Shown piece after piece: positions 9,142 to 17,410 of a stretch of DNA of 64,000 bases. The position numbers and the translations under genes are program-made. This DNA comes from Saprospiraceae bacterium (GTDB taxonomy: Bacteria > Bacteroidota > Bacteroidia > Chitinophagales > Saprospiraceae): the NCBI GenBank assembly GCA_026982695.1, contig JALSGS010000014.1:1-64000 (forward strand), in the 5' to 3' direction. Position 1 is the first letter of the stretch. Each line of letters opens with the position of its first letter. The notes beneath the pieces were generated by a model. That model was not told the DNA's origin. It saw nothing but the letters and a program-made list of their open reading frames with translations, and ran no database searches.

Positions 9142-9595
9142 TTACTCAAGTTTCGGGGGTTAAAAAAGGGGTAAAAGTGGGAGTTGTTTTCGATACAAGT
9201 TACTGAAATTCAGTATATTGTATCTAAAGAAGAACCAAAACAACTCCCGAGGCAATATACGAATAATCTACAAACCCCCTCTGGTTACTTTGCTTCTTTT
9301 GATAAACTGAACACCTTTTTGAGAAGTTTTTTGAGTTTATGCCGGCTCAGAGGTGTGGTTGGCCAAATATCCGAGATTTTCGATTTATACTCATGGCGAA
9401 GTGGTTTGGGAGGCTGACGCCTCCCAAACTTCTTGTCTTTCGCTGGTTTGTGAGTTGTAAATCTCCCAAACCACTTCGGTTTGGGTATAGATGTAAATGT
9501 AAAAAAGAAGATAGACTCAGTAGTTCTAAAGAACAACGAAATACTGAAAATCTTTAATTTGAATCAATTGCTTTTGACTCCCGAAACTTGAGTAA
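9142..9595. mobile_element. MITE-like palindromic element with terminal inverted repeats
   Basis: TTACTCAAGTTTCGGG (9142-9157) is the exact inverted complement of CCCGAAACTTGAGTAA (9580-9595), and the similarity continues imperfectly inward (GGGTTAAAA versus GAGTCAAAA). Nested inverted repeats lie inside: GGGAGTTGTTTT / AAAACAACTCCC around 9179-9249, GTTTGGGAGGC TGAC GCCTCCCAAAC near 9404-9428, and GAAGTGGTTTGGGAG / CTCCCAAACCACTTC (9398-9412 and 9463-9477). No transposase is encoded. Small frames on both strands share KWFGR only because of the palindromes. The terminal word TACTCAAGT recurs at 17411-17419 beside the IS1634 remnant, hinting at the parent element. No clear target duplication was found. 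Confidence 0.6.
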
Positions 9596-9786
9596 AAATA
9601 TTTTGAACAGTTCATCTGTTCAACCGTCGATAGAATATCTATCATGCATCAATTTCAAGTACTCTTCGAATTATCTACTCATCTGGATTCATTCACTCTA
9701 AATGTCTATCTTGATCTCGTCCACTTATTCTGAGCTTTTCTTTGAACCTTAACCGTTTTCGAGATTCGATTTTCTTTATTATTGAT

Positions 9787-9908
9787 GTTAACGTGTGGCT
9801 CAGCGGCAGCGGCAGTGACCGCAAAACCTACACTATTAACATAGCACAAAACTCATTTTTGCGCGCCGGCGTTCGCGAGCGGCGAAGCCGCTGTTGGGCA
9901 GATAACGT
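9787..9908 (-). other. attC-like imperfect palindrome after the OleC-like gene
   Basis: On the minus strand it begins two bases after the TGA of the OleC-like gene with CGTTATCTGCCCAAC (containing GCCCAAC, a match to RYYYAAC). It has inverted arms CAGCGGC...GCCGCTG and ends in CCACACGTTAAC. The interior holds further hairpins (CGGCTTCGCCG). An imperfect palindrome directly after a stop codon is the layout of an integron cassette recombination site. The outer 3' core (GTTAACA) fits GTTRRRY poorly, so this is a resemblance, not proof. No integrase gene is in the window. Confidence 0.35.
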
Positions 9909-11543
9909 TCAAATAGACCACCTCTTTGCCACCCATCGAGCCAAATCCAGTCGCTCGATTTTGGAATTGTGGCGACGGTCGGTAGGAAATGCCTTCGGGT
10001 AGAAGATTACATGTTTAATTGTGATGTCATGTTGATGTAACAAATCAATGATTTGTTGCTGCCATGTTTTGCGTTGCGCTGCGGAGGGAGGTGCGAATGG
10101 TTCGATGAGAAGCACTGGGTTCTGATCGCCATGAGGCCCCACTCCCACCAAAGCGGAGCATCGCACAAAGGGGAGCGTGTTGACAATGCCTTCTACACAA
10201 ACGGGGTAATACGTTCGCACCGAGCTCCGCACCTGATGCTTCTTGCGTCCACAAAACCATAGGCGGCCTTGCTCGTCCAAATATCCCAAATCTCCCATCC
10301 GATGCCAGAGCCCGCCATTCGTTCTGGGGATCTTCGCCATTTGTGTCTCGCGTTCTTTGCCGAAATAGCGGGGGCTCACCTGGATACCGCTGATGATGAT
10401 CTCCCCAATCTCGCCTGGCGGCTGGAACTGGATTTCCTGTTCAGAAGGCACTGGCTCATCGACCGGACGCATGATGCAAATCTCGGTCTGGAGCAGGGGC
10501 CGCCCCACGCATACGCCCTTCCCTTGTGCGGTCAGGGCTGCAGTTTCTTCTATGATCTCTCTCGCGCGGATGATCGTTGCGGGAAGCACTTCTGTGGCTC
10601 CATAAGGGGTATAGAATTCCCCATTAGGCAACAATTTGGTCATCATGAGGGAAACTGAATTGGGGATGGGAGCACCACCCGTCAGGATCACTCGTGTTCT
10701 TTCCAATCGAACGGGGTGCTGACGCGCATGCTCAGCCAGCTTGCTGCAAAGGATTGGGGAGAGAAAAGCTGTACAGATGGAATAATGTCGAAAATAAGCC
10801 AGAAGATGCTCCACATCCACGGTGGACAAATGGGCGAAGTCGATTTCAGGCACCAAGCAGGTGCGTCCCAGAGCGGCGCTGATAAGAGAGAGGGCTGGTA
10901 GGGCAATCATGTCCACTTCATCCGGCTCCTGCTTGCCGAGAAGGACCCTAAAGGCTTCAAACATGCCCTGAAGATTGCGATAGGTGAGTTCCACGCCTTT
11001 GGGGGGACCGGTGCTGCCAGAGGTAAACGCGATGAGTGCCGTATCGTCCGGGGTTACTTTGGGTAATTGGACCGGCTCACCGCGCATCACGTCTCGCAGG
11101 GAATGCAGACCGGGCAATCGACGGTCCGTGGTGATCCAAAGGCGCACCCCCTTAAAAACCCCGGGCCGCAACCAGCGCAACAGCCAGGCTCGCCACACAC
11201 TAATGACACCCTGAATTTGCGCATCCCGGGTGCAATCGAGCATGCGCTGTAAGCCCAATCCCGGGTCCACCAGCACCGGCACCATACCGCCCAATAGCAG
11301 ACCAAAAAGGACGACGAACAGATCAGGCCCCGGTGTTGTCAACACCAGAACCCGATGCCGAGGTCGCAACCCGGCTTTCATCAGTCCCTGCGCCAGTTGC
11401 TGTGCCTGCTGTTCCAGTTGCCCGAAAGTAAGTTGTTGTTCCTTGCCGCGACGGAAGGAGATGACGGCCGGTTTCTGTGATGCCGAAAATCCGGCGCCAA
11501 AGAGCAATTCATACGGCAGGGAACGCTGACTGGGATGGTTCAT
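9909..11543 (-). CDS. OleC-like AMP-dependent synthetase (beta-lactone synthetase / fatty acyl ligase family)
   Basis: The protein has 544 residues and belongs to the ANL adenylate-forming superfamily. The ATP-binding P-loop is FTSGSTGPPKG at 173-183; further motifs are YGATEVLP, GEIGEIIISG, HRMGDLGYLDEQGRLWFCGRK and a C-terminal Lys-containing segment (HNSKIERLDL). LPALSLISAALGRTCLVPEIDF and the WFCGRKKHQV region follow the OleC pattern (beta-lactone synthetase of olefin synthesis) more than acetyl-CoA synthetases. Its ATG overlaps the stop of the upstream hydrolase by 4 bp, implying translational coupling. OleA and OleD are absent, so long-chain olefin synthesis is not supported; fatty acyl activation is the alternative. 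An attC-like palindrome follows its stop. Base composition is richer in GC than the native flanks. Confidence 0.75.
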   Translation of the reverse strand: MNHPSQRSLPYELLFGAGFSASQKPAVISFRRGKEQQLTFGQLEQQAQQLAQGLMKAGLRPRHRVLVLTTPGPDLFVVLFGLLLGGMVPVLVDPGLGLQRMLDCTRDAQIQGVISVWRAWLLRWLRPGVFKGVRLWITTDRRLPGLHSLRDVMRGEPVQLPKVTPDDTALIAFTSGSTGPPKGVELTYRNLQGMFEAFRVLLGKQEPDEVDMIALPALSLISAALGRTCLVPEIDFAHLSTVDVEHLLAYFRHYSICTAFLSPILCSKLAEHARQHPVRLERTRVILTGGAPIPNSVSLMMTKLLPNGEFYTPYGATEVLPATIIRAREIIEETAALTAQGKGVCVGRPLLQTEICIMRPVDEPVPSEQEIQFQPPGEIGEIIISGIQVSPRYFGKERETQMAKIPRTNGGLWHRMGDLGYLDEQGRLWFCGRKKHQVRSSVRTYYPVCVEGIVNTLPFVRCSALVGVGPHGDQNPVLLIEPFAPPSAAQRKTWQQQIIDLLHQHDITIKHVIFYPKAFPTDRRHNSKIERLDLARWVAKRWSI

Positions 11544-12382
11544 AGGGGTAGGTCTTCAAGGAAATCGCTCAGGATGTGGTTAACGGTTTCAGGTTCTTCC
11601 AGCATCAACAAATGCCCACCCGGCAGAACGCGTGGAGAAATCCCCAGGCGAGCGCAAAGGCGCTGCCCGGCCTCCAGTGGGAGAACGCGGTTCTGTTCCC
11701 CCCAGATGACCAACGTGGGAGGAAAATTTCGGGGCAGCGTCAGATGATCCAGTTCTTCGTAAGAAGGCATATCCACCAGGATATCCAGCAGCGCCTTGGA
11801 CTGGCTCTTTTGCCTGTAAAGGAGGGCAAGCTCCTCCACCCAGTGTTTTATGGGCTTCCGGAATTGCTGCAGTACCATCCAGCGGCTCATCGTTTTGGGG
11901 AGGCGAAACAGCCCAAGCCATCGTCGCAAGCCGCGGCGAAGGCCGGGGAGAGCCGTCCAACGTACCAGCGGGCCGAGAAAACCGGCTTGCAGCGTTTCCT
12001 GCGTAAGGATATTGAACAGCACCAGGCGCTCCACGCGCTCAGGATAACGCAGCGTATAGCGTAAAGCGATAGCGCTCCCCATGCAGTTCCCCAAGAGAGA
12101 GAACCTTTCGGCATTAATGCGCCTGCGGAAGGCCTCCAGCCCGGATGCAAGGTCTTCCAAAGTGTACGGGGAATAGGTGGTTTCTCCGGCGGGGCCAAAA
12201 CCGGGCAGGTCAAGGGCATAGCAGGTGTACGTTTTAGATAGAGTTCGCACCTGTTCACGCCAGATTGCACTGCAGGTCCCGCCATTGTGAAGGAAAATCA
12301 GTGGCCTGCCTGATCCAGTATGATTGACCTGAAACAACTTTGACTCCTTACGGGTATTCTGCCGATGTCTGCCTATGGGCAT
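11540..12382 (-). CDS. Alpha/beta hydrolase with Cys at the nucleophile position
   Basis: The protein has 280 residues. Features of the fold are PLIFLHNGGTCSAIWREQ (oxyanion region), ALDLPGFGPAGET, the nucleophile elbow LLGNCMGSAIAL, LVIWGEQNRVLPLEAG and a C-terminal PGGHLLMLEEPE supplying His. Cys100 replaces the usual Ser, and the acidic position reads Asn (GEQNRV, where GEQDRV is usual), so the triad is atypical. It overlaps the OleC-like gene by 4 bp and the helicase gene by 10 bp. By position it is the natural partner of the synthetase, like OleB with OleC, but it lacks the haloalkane-dehalogenase-type sequence of OleB. The substrate is unknown; an acyl thioester or lactone is a guess. 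Confidence 0.72.
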   Translation of the reverse strand: MPIGRHRQNTRKESKLFQVNHTGSGRPLIFLHNGGTCSAIWREQVRTLSKTYTCYALDLPGFGPAGETTYSPYTLEDLASGLEAFRRRINAERFSLLGNCMGSAIALRYTLRYPERVERLVLFNILTQETLQAGFLGPLVRWTALPGLRRGLRRWLGLFRLPKTMSRWMVLQQFRKPIKHWVEELALLYRQKSQSKALLDILVDMPSYEELDHLTLPRNFPPTLVIWGEQNRVLPLEAGQRLCARLGISPRVLPGGHLLMLEEPETVNHILSDFLEDLPL

Positions 12383-15300
12383 GAAGTGTCATGTTTCAGC
12401 ATTAGGAAACTGTTGTGTCGCCGCAAATGTTCGTCGGTGAGAAGCATCTGGATTGCCTGTTCGAAACGCTGCCGGATGCCGTCGGTCACGCGAGCGTAAC
12501 CTAGTAGGCGAGATGCCTCGATGACTGCCTCCTCCTGCGTGACGGCCACGCTACCCTGCACGATGAGAACCACTGCTTCCGCGAGCTCTTCCAAAGGTAC
12601 ACGCTTGATCTCGCGAGAAGTATACGGCAGCTGGCGCCGATCACGCACCGGGGCGATATCCATGTCTGGGCGCCACAGGAAATCTCCCCGGCGACGTACG
12701 CGGCCTCTACTGGCCGCCAGGTCCACGCCCCTTTCTATCGACGCGCGGATTCGACGTCCGATGCGCTTGATACCGGCAGCACCGGCGATCCGCGAGGCGA
12801 CTTCTAGTAGGTGTACAGGGCTCTCCACTGTCACGACCTGGACGATCCAGTCGGCGAGCCATGTCGTCGGGACTTCGTGCAGCTCCCTGCCCGCGAGGTT
12901 AACGGTGATCGTGGCTTTACGGTACGGGGAAATCCGGACACTGTCGCGACGATGTCGCGACAACTCCCGCCTGATCTCATTGTTGTCTTTGTTATCTCTC
13001 TCGCGGCCGGCAATTAAGGTCTCGTTTGGACCTGGTCCGACCTTTGCCTTCTCAATGCTCTCGACAACCCGTCGGAGCTCACGGTCAGGATCCCGGAACC
13101 AATCTGTACTCCAGATCCTGTGGATACGCCACCCGAGAGACTCGAGCACCTCCTGGCGCAGTCGATCGCGGTCGCGGGCCCACCGCGCACTGTGATAAGT
13201 GGCACCGTCGCACTCTATCCCCAGGAGGTAGCGACCCGGACGCTTTGAATCCACCACAGCAAGATCGAGGCGAAAACCGGCAGAACCAACCTGGTGGTGG
13301 ACCTCGAACCCGAGCCCGCGCAGCGCTTGGGCCACGGCTTCCTCGAAGGGGGACCCCGCCTCTCCCTCCTGCGGCGGCCGAGGTACGTCGAGGATTCCCG
13401 TCTCCGCGTACTTCAGGAAGGCCTTGAGGGCCACGACACCACGGGCATTGGTCCGCGCCAGATCGATATCGTCCGCGCGTAGGTTACTGAACACCTCGCA
13501 TCGTCTCCGGGCGCGGGTGATGAGGACATTGAGGCGCCGCTCCCCTCCCTCTTTGTTCAATGGACCAAAGTTCATTGTCAGATAGCCCTCGCGGGTACGC
13601 CCGTAACCGACGCTGATGAAGATCACGTCCCTCTCATCGCCCTGGACGTTCTCGAGGTTCTTGACGAAGAAGGGTTCCTGTGGATGGGCTGCGAAGAAGC
13701 CCTCGCAGGAGGGGTCTCGATGACGGAGGATCTCGAGCTGTTCTTGGATCGCCCTCATCTGGGCCATGCCGAAGGAAGCGACCCCAAGTGTAAGGTCCGG
13801 ATGCTTTCGAGCGTGTTCCATCACGGCCTGCGCGACGATCGCAGCTTCATCACGATTCACTGCCTTCCCGCGCTCGTATGCAGTGTCCGGCAAGTGACGG
13901 AATATGAGCCCCAGACCCTGGCGGGTCTTCTCGGGTGCGGGAAACACGATGAGTTTGTCCTCGTAGAACTCGCGGTTGGAGACGTCGATCAAGGACTGGT
14001 GGCGACTTCGATAATGCCATCTGAGCATCACCTGTTGAGCACCTTGCGCCGAAAACAGATCGAGGATACTTTCCAGGTCCGAAGCCCCTGCATCCCAGTC
14101 TTTCTCTTGTTCCTCGTCGATCATGCCCATCTTATCGAAGAAACCTGTGGGCGGAAGCTGCCGACTGTCTCCTACGACCACAGCATACTTGCCTCGGAGG
14201 ATTGCGCCGAAAGCGTCTGCTGGCCGCACCTGGCTTGCCTCGTCGAACACGACCAGATCGAACTGAACGCTCCCCGGAGGAATATAGGCAGCTACTGACA
14301 AAGGGCTCATCATAAATATAGGTTTGATTGCCTGAATTGCCTGGCCGGCGTCGAGCATGAGCTGACGAATCGGCCGATGACGTCGCTTTTTTCCGAACTC
14401 GTGCCTTAGGATTGCAAGTTGCCCGGCACCGGTGCGGTGGGGAAGACGCTCCCAATGTTTTCGGGCTAGGTATGCACGGTTAAGGTCTAATAGACGTTTA
14501 TCTAAATCGCGGAATTTCTGGACCACATGGCTGTGTGTTCGCCCGTCGAACCCGGCGAGCTCCGGTCGTTCGTGCATGGCCTTCTCGATTAGGAGACGGT
14601 ATCGGGTTTGATCCAAGAGGTCGACGAGATGCTCGGCGGCCGGCTTCCATGTTTTGGCGATCTCGATCACGGGTGTGAGCTCTTGCTCCTTCATTCGGCT
14701 GGTCAAGTGGTTCCAGCTCACCATCTCCTGGAGACGCGCTGCATCTTTTTCCCAGGCTCGGAACAAGGCATCCTGAAGCTCGAAAGCGACGACCGACAAA
14801 CCACCGTCGCCGAATCTCATCAACTCATCCAGCTCGACCGTTTGCATAGCCCTCTGTGCCATCCGTAGGTACTCATCTTGCGACATTTCCACCTCTTCTA
14901 TGGCGTGTTGAAGCGCCGTCCGCCCTTGTTGGCGATTGAGCAGATCCTCAACCCGTTTGGATAGTTCTTCGCTGTTTACCTCCAGCACACCCAGGATCGC
15001 AGCTGCCGCCGCGGTGACGTCCGTCATACCCTTGTACGAAGTGGATGAATGGGCTTCACATAAAGCGACAATCTGCCGGCGCGCTTGTCGGTACTTCTTT
15101 GATAGATATCTCCACCACTTGGATCGGTAGGCAACAAGCGTGAGAGCATTTTTAACAGCTCGAATCAGCTTCTCGAGCGCGGCCAAGTCAGCAGGACTGT
15201 CTACCCCAAGAATGCTGCAGAGCTCCGTGATAGCTTGGCGAACGGCTTGCAGGCACAAGCGCACATCGCGGCCCTTTTTCTCGACAAGCGAGCGGTCTGA

Positions 15301-16824
15301 AGGGAGGTAGACACTCCTGCTGCTCCCCCAGAACGGGTGTTCCTCAGGAACACCGATCTCGCCCAGAAGGGCCTGGAGCTCCTCGGTCAGACTCCGTCTC
15401 TCCGCGTACTCGGATCTCGACCACTCTCGAAGTCGCATCTCCTTGATGGTCGGACAGTCGATTTCATCTAGACGTCCTTGGAGGCGTAACAGGGCCCCGT
15501 AAGCGCGGTAAGGTGTGACACCGCTTTCTCCAATGGGGGTGTGAACAGCCTGACAATACCGATTCAATCGTTCTCGGGCTTGCTTCAGCTGCTCCGCGGG
15601 CAGATCCCGGCCCTCGTGCAGCGGCCGCCCTAGCTCGAGCGTCCTCTGCAGTTCGGAGAGGACGGCTTTCTTGTTGGTCTTGTGGCTGTGGAGTTCCAGA
15701 CACGCGTCCCCGAGACCTAGTTGGTCGAGGCGCCGCTTCACGACCTCCAGCGCCGCCATCTTCTCGGAGACGAAGAGAAGCGTCTTCCCGTCGGCAATCG
15801 CCTCTGCCACCAGATTCGTGATTGTCTGGGACTTGCCCGTACCCGGGGGACCCTGGATCACCAGGTTCCGGCCACTCTTCGCCTCAAGAAGGGCCACCGT
15901 CTGGGAGCTGTCGGCGTCGCAAATCTGGTGTAGCTCCGTCGGGTCGATTCGCTCATCTAAATTCTCGCTCTCACCCATGAGCGGATCCGACTCACGGAAG
16001 CCATCATGCAGGAGCGAGCGGAGGACAGGGTGATTGGACGGCTTCTGATCTTCCGGCCAGTTCGTCTGGTCCAGATCCTTGTACATCAGGAGCTTACTGA
16101 ATGAGAAAAAGCCGAGAACAATGGCCTGCCGATCCACGTGCCAGCGGGGGAGGTGCCGCACTGCATGGGCAACGCTCTCGAAGTAATCCTTGACGGCAAA
16201 GTCTGCGGTTTCCGTCATGACAGGAGGAAGATCCACCCCGTACTCGGCCTTGAGCTTCATCTGGAGGGAGAGATTCGTGTCGATCTCGTCTCCCGTGTAT
16301 TCCACCTTGAACCGGGCTCGCACGCTCTCGCGCGAAAGGCTTACAGGGATCAAAACGAGTGGCGCCCTATGAAGCAGATCGCTCGACTCGTCCTCGTACC
16401 AGTCAAGCATTCCTAGCGCCATGAATAGGAGGTTGACTCCTTGCTCCTCCAGGGCGGTCCGTGCCGCGTAGTACGTATTGAGCAGGCGGTATTGGAGCCG
16501 GCGGGCTGTATAAGGTGTCTGCAGCTGGGTGTCTCTATGTCGGGCAGTGCCTCTGCCTTCATCCTTCTCTCGCATTTGCTCTTCCAGGGTGAAGGTCAAT
16601 TCCCGGGAGATATCCGAGCGTTCCGCTCTTCCTTCCTGAGGCACTGGAAGGAAAGACAGGCTTTGCCTTTCCTCGACAAGGATCTGAAATACATCCTCGG
16701 GCCGCTCATGGACGATGCGGACTCCCTTGCTCTTGAGCTCCCGGTAGTTGAGGAGTGTATTCCGTAGCCCTAGATCGAGGAGATCTCGTCGGGCCTGTTC
16801 AAGTTTATTGCTCACCGGATCCAT
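12373..16824 (-). CDS. DUF4011-SF1 helicase-Vsr/MTES_1575 nuclease-DUF3320 protein (Hhe-like antiphage defence)
   Basis: The protein has 1483 residues starting at MDPVSNKLEQARRDLLDLGLRN, the DUF4011 N-terminus. The SF1 helicase core has Walker A GPPGTGKSQT (Lys331), Walker B VVFDEASQVRPADA, VVVGDSRQLPPTGF, LRWHYRSRHQSLI, ENVQGDERDVIFISVGYG and LNVLITRARRRCE. A Vsr-like endonuclease domain (MTES_1575 type, about 1157-1260) shows GSPFEEAV, RLDLAVVD and GIECDGATYHS. A DUF3320 region (about 1295-1470) ends the protein. This order matches the stand-alone defence protein Hhe found in phage-satellite islands and related single-gene systems. DNA unwinding plus cleavage of invading DNA is the expected activity. 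The gene is notably GC-rich, lies in an accessory block and sits just downstream of an attC-like element, consistent with transfer. Confidence 0.85.
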   Translation of the reverse strand: MDPVSNKLEQARRDLLDLGLRNTLLNYRELKSKGVRIVHERPEDVFQILVEERQSLSFLPVPQEGRAERSDISRELTFTLEEQMREKDEGRGTARHRDTQLQTPYTARRLQYRLLNTYYAARTALEEQGVNLLFMALGMLDWYEDESSDLLHRAPLVLIPVSLSRESVRARFKVEYTGDEIDTNLSLQMKLKAEYGVDLPPVMTETADFAVKDYFESVAHAVRHLPRWHVDRQAIVLGFFSFSKLLMYKDLDQTNWPEDQKPSNHPVLRSLLHDGFRESDPLMGESENLDERIDPTELHQICDADSSQTVALLEAKSGRNLVIQGPPGTGKSQTITNLVAEAIADGKTLLFVSEKMAALEVVKRRLDQLGLGDACLELHSHKTNKKAVLSELQRTLELGRPLHEGRDLPAEQLKQARERLNRYCQAVHTPIGESGVTPYRAYGALLRLQGRLDEIDCPTIKEMRLREWSRSEYAERRSLTEELQALLGEIGVPEEHPFWGSSRSVYLPSDRSLVEKKGRDVRLCLQAVRQAITELCSILGVDSPADLAALEKLIRAVKNALTLVAYRSKWWRYLSKKYRQARRQIVALCEAHSSTSYKGMTDVTAAAAAILGVLEVNSEELSKRVEDLLNRQQGRTALQHAIEEVEMSQDEYLRMAQRAMQTVELDELMRFGDGGLSVVAFELQDALFRAWEKDAARLQEMVSWNHLTSRMKEQELTPVIEIAKTWKPAAEHLVDLLDQTRYRLLIEKAMHERPELAGFDGRTHSHVVQKFRDLDKRLLDLNRAYLARKHWERLPHRTGAGQLAILRHEFGKKRRHRPIRQLMLDAGQAIQAIKPIFMMSPLSVAAYIPPGSVQFDLVVFDEASQVRPADAFGAILRGKYAVVVGDSRQLPPTGFFDKMGMIDEEQEKDWDAGASDLESILDLFSAQGAQQVMLRWHYRSRHQSLIDVSNREFYEDKLIVFPAPEKTRQGLGLIFRHLPDTAYERGKAVNRDEAAIVAQAVMEHARKHPDLTLGVASFGMAQMRAIQEQLEILRHRDPSCEGFFAAHPQEPFFVKNLENVQGDERDVIFISVGYGRTREGYLTMNFGPLNKEGGERRLNVLITRARRRCEVFSNLRADDIDLARTNARGVVALKAFLKYAETGILDVPRPPQEGEAGSPFEEAVAQALRGLGFEVHHQVGSAGFRLDLAVVDSKRPGRYLLGIECDGATYHSARWARDRDRLRQEVLESLGWRIHRIWSTDWFRDPDRELRRVVESIEKAKVGPGPNETLIAGRERDNKDNNEIRRELSRHRRDSVRISPYRKATITVNLAGRELHEVPTTWLADWIVQVVTVESPVHLLEVASRIAGAAGIKRIGRRIRASIERGVDLAASRGRVRRRGDFLWRPDMDIAPVRDRRQLPYTSREIKRVPLEELAEAVVLIVQGSVAVTQEEAVIEASRLLGYARVTDGIRQRFEQAIQMLLTDEHLRRHNSFLMLKHDTSCP

Positions 16825-16871
16825 GATCGCCTACCATAGGGGTGTTCTTGATAAAGTGCTCTGGCCAGGTG

Positions 16872-16945
16872 CGGATAACGACCAAGCTCACCTGCCGCCA
16901 AAGAGCGCAGCGGATTGGCGGTCAACTGCACCCAATTGTTAGCCG
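16872..16945 (-). other. attC-like imperfect palindrome
   Basis: On the minus strand it runs from CGGCTAACAATTGGG to GGTCGTTATCCG. Outer arms CGGCTAAC / GTTATCCG pair with one mismatch, inner arms ACCGCCAA / TTGGCGGC pair, and an unpaired GC-rich centre separates them. The TAA stop of the DUF3800 fragment is part of the outer CTAAC core, as in cassette genes whose stop overlaps attC. It lies 48 bp upstream of the helicase start. GTTATCC and GGCTAAC are near, not exact, matches to the GTTRRRY/RYYYAAC cores. Confidence 0.42.
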
Positions 16946-17367
16946 AATTTTGTTGGCGCTTTATCATTTTCATGTTGTGGAGTATATCGCCAAAAATTGA
17001 TTGGATTATTAGGTTGAAACGTACAAAACCCATGATTACTATTAAGACTTACACCCAACTTTCTTTTTTTGCATTCCTTGTCTAAATGCTGAATTATTTC
17101 AAATCGTACTTTTTCTCTATTTGTATACTTTATTTCTTCTGATTCAAATAATGATGGTTGCTTTTGTGTTTTCCATTTCAAAAATTTTGAGTAACCATTT
17201 ATTGAAAACACACTTAAATCAGCAAAAAGATCTGCTATTTGACAACAAGGATATTTACTTGAGTCTATTTCTTTGAACAATTTGATATGGTAAAAAGGAT
17301 CAGTAAAAAAATCTCCAAATATCGTTTTATCACATCTTCCGCGCCCCAAATTAGAAAGAAAAGACAA
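16939..17367 (-). pseudogene. DUF3800-type protein, N-terminally truncated
   Basis: 142 codons remain, opened by a TTG after an in-frame stop. The residual sequence holds the C-terminal half of a DUF3800-like protein: CCQIADLFADLSVF, a basic middle part, then LGVSLNSNHGF, NNPINFWRYTPQHENDKAPTK. The N-terminal D..G catalytic-like region normal for the family is missing. The break falls near 17370-17420, where the IS1634 remnant begins, so an insertion or deletion there probably removed the 5' part. The sequence is AT-rich, unlike the adjacent helicase gene. Confidence 0.6.
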
Positions 17368-17410
17368 TTTTATAAATTAGGAGTAAGCTTATGAAATGAA
17401 GACACGAGAA

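Noticed and set aside
9285-9557. Overlapping small frames on both strands sharing KWFGR
   Set aside because: The shared peptide results from the inverted repeats of the MITE-like element; neither frame has protein-like composition.
12113-12122. CCTTTCGGCA in the hydrolase gene as another copy of the 12-mer
   Set aside because: Only 10 of 12 bases match, and it lies in foreign, GC-rich coding sequence where chance explains it.
9909-12382. Complete olefin biosynthesis (oleABCD) cluster
   Set aside because: Only an OleC-like gene is present; OleA and OleD are missing and the hydrolase is not of the OleB haloalkane-dehalogenase type.
16812-17033. Minus-strand frame with the peptide NNWVQLTANPLRSLAAGELGR
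   Set aside because: It is a read-through of the attC-like palindrome and overlaps the start of the helicase gene. Translated repeat DNA explains it.
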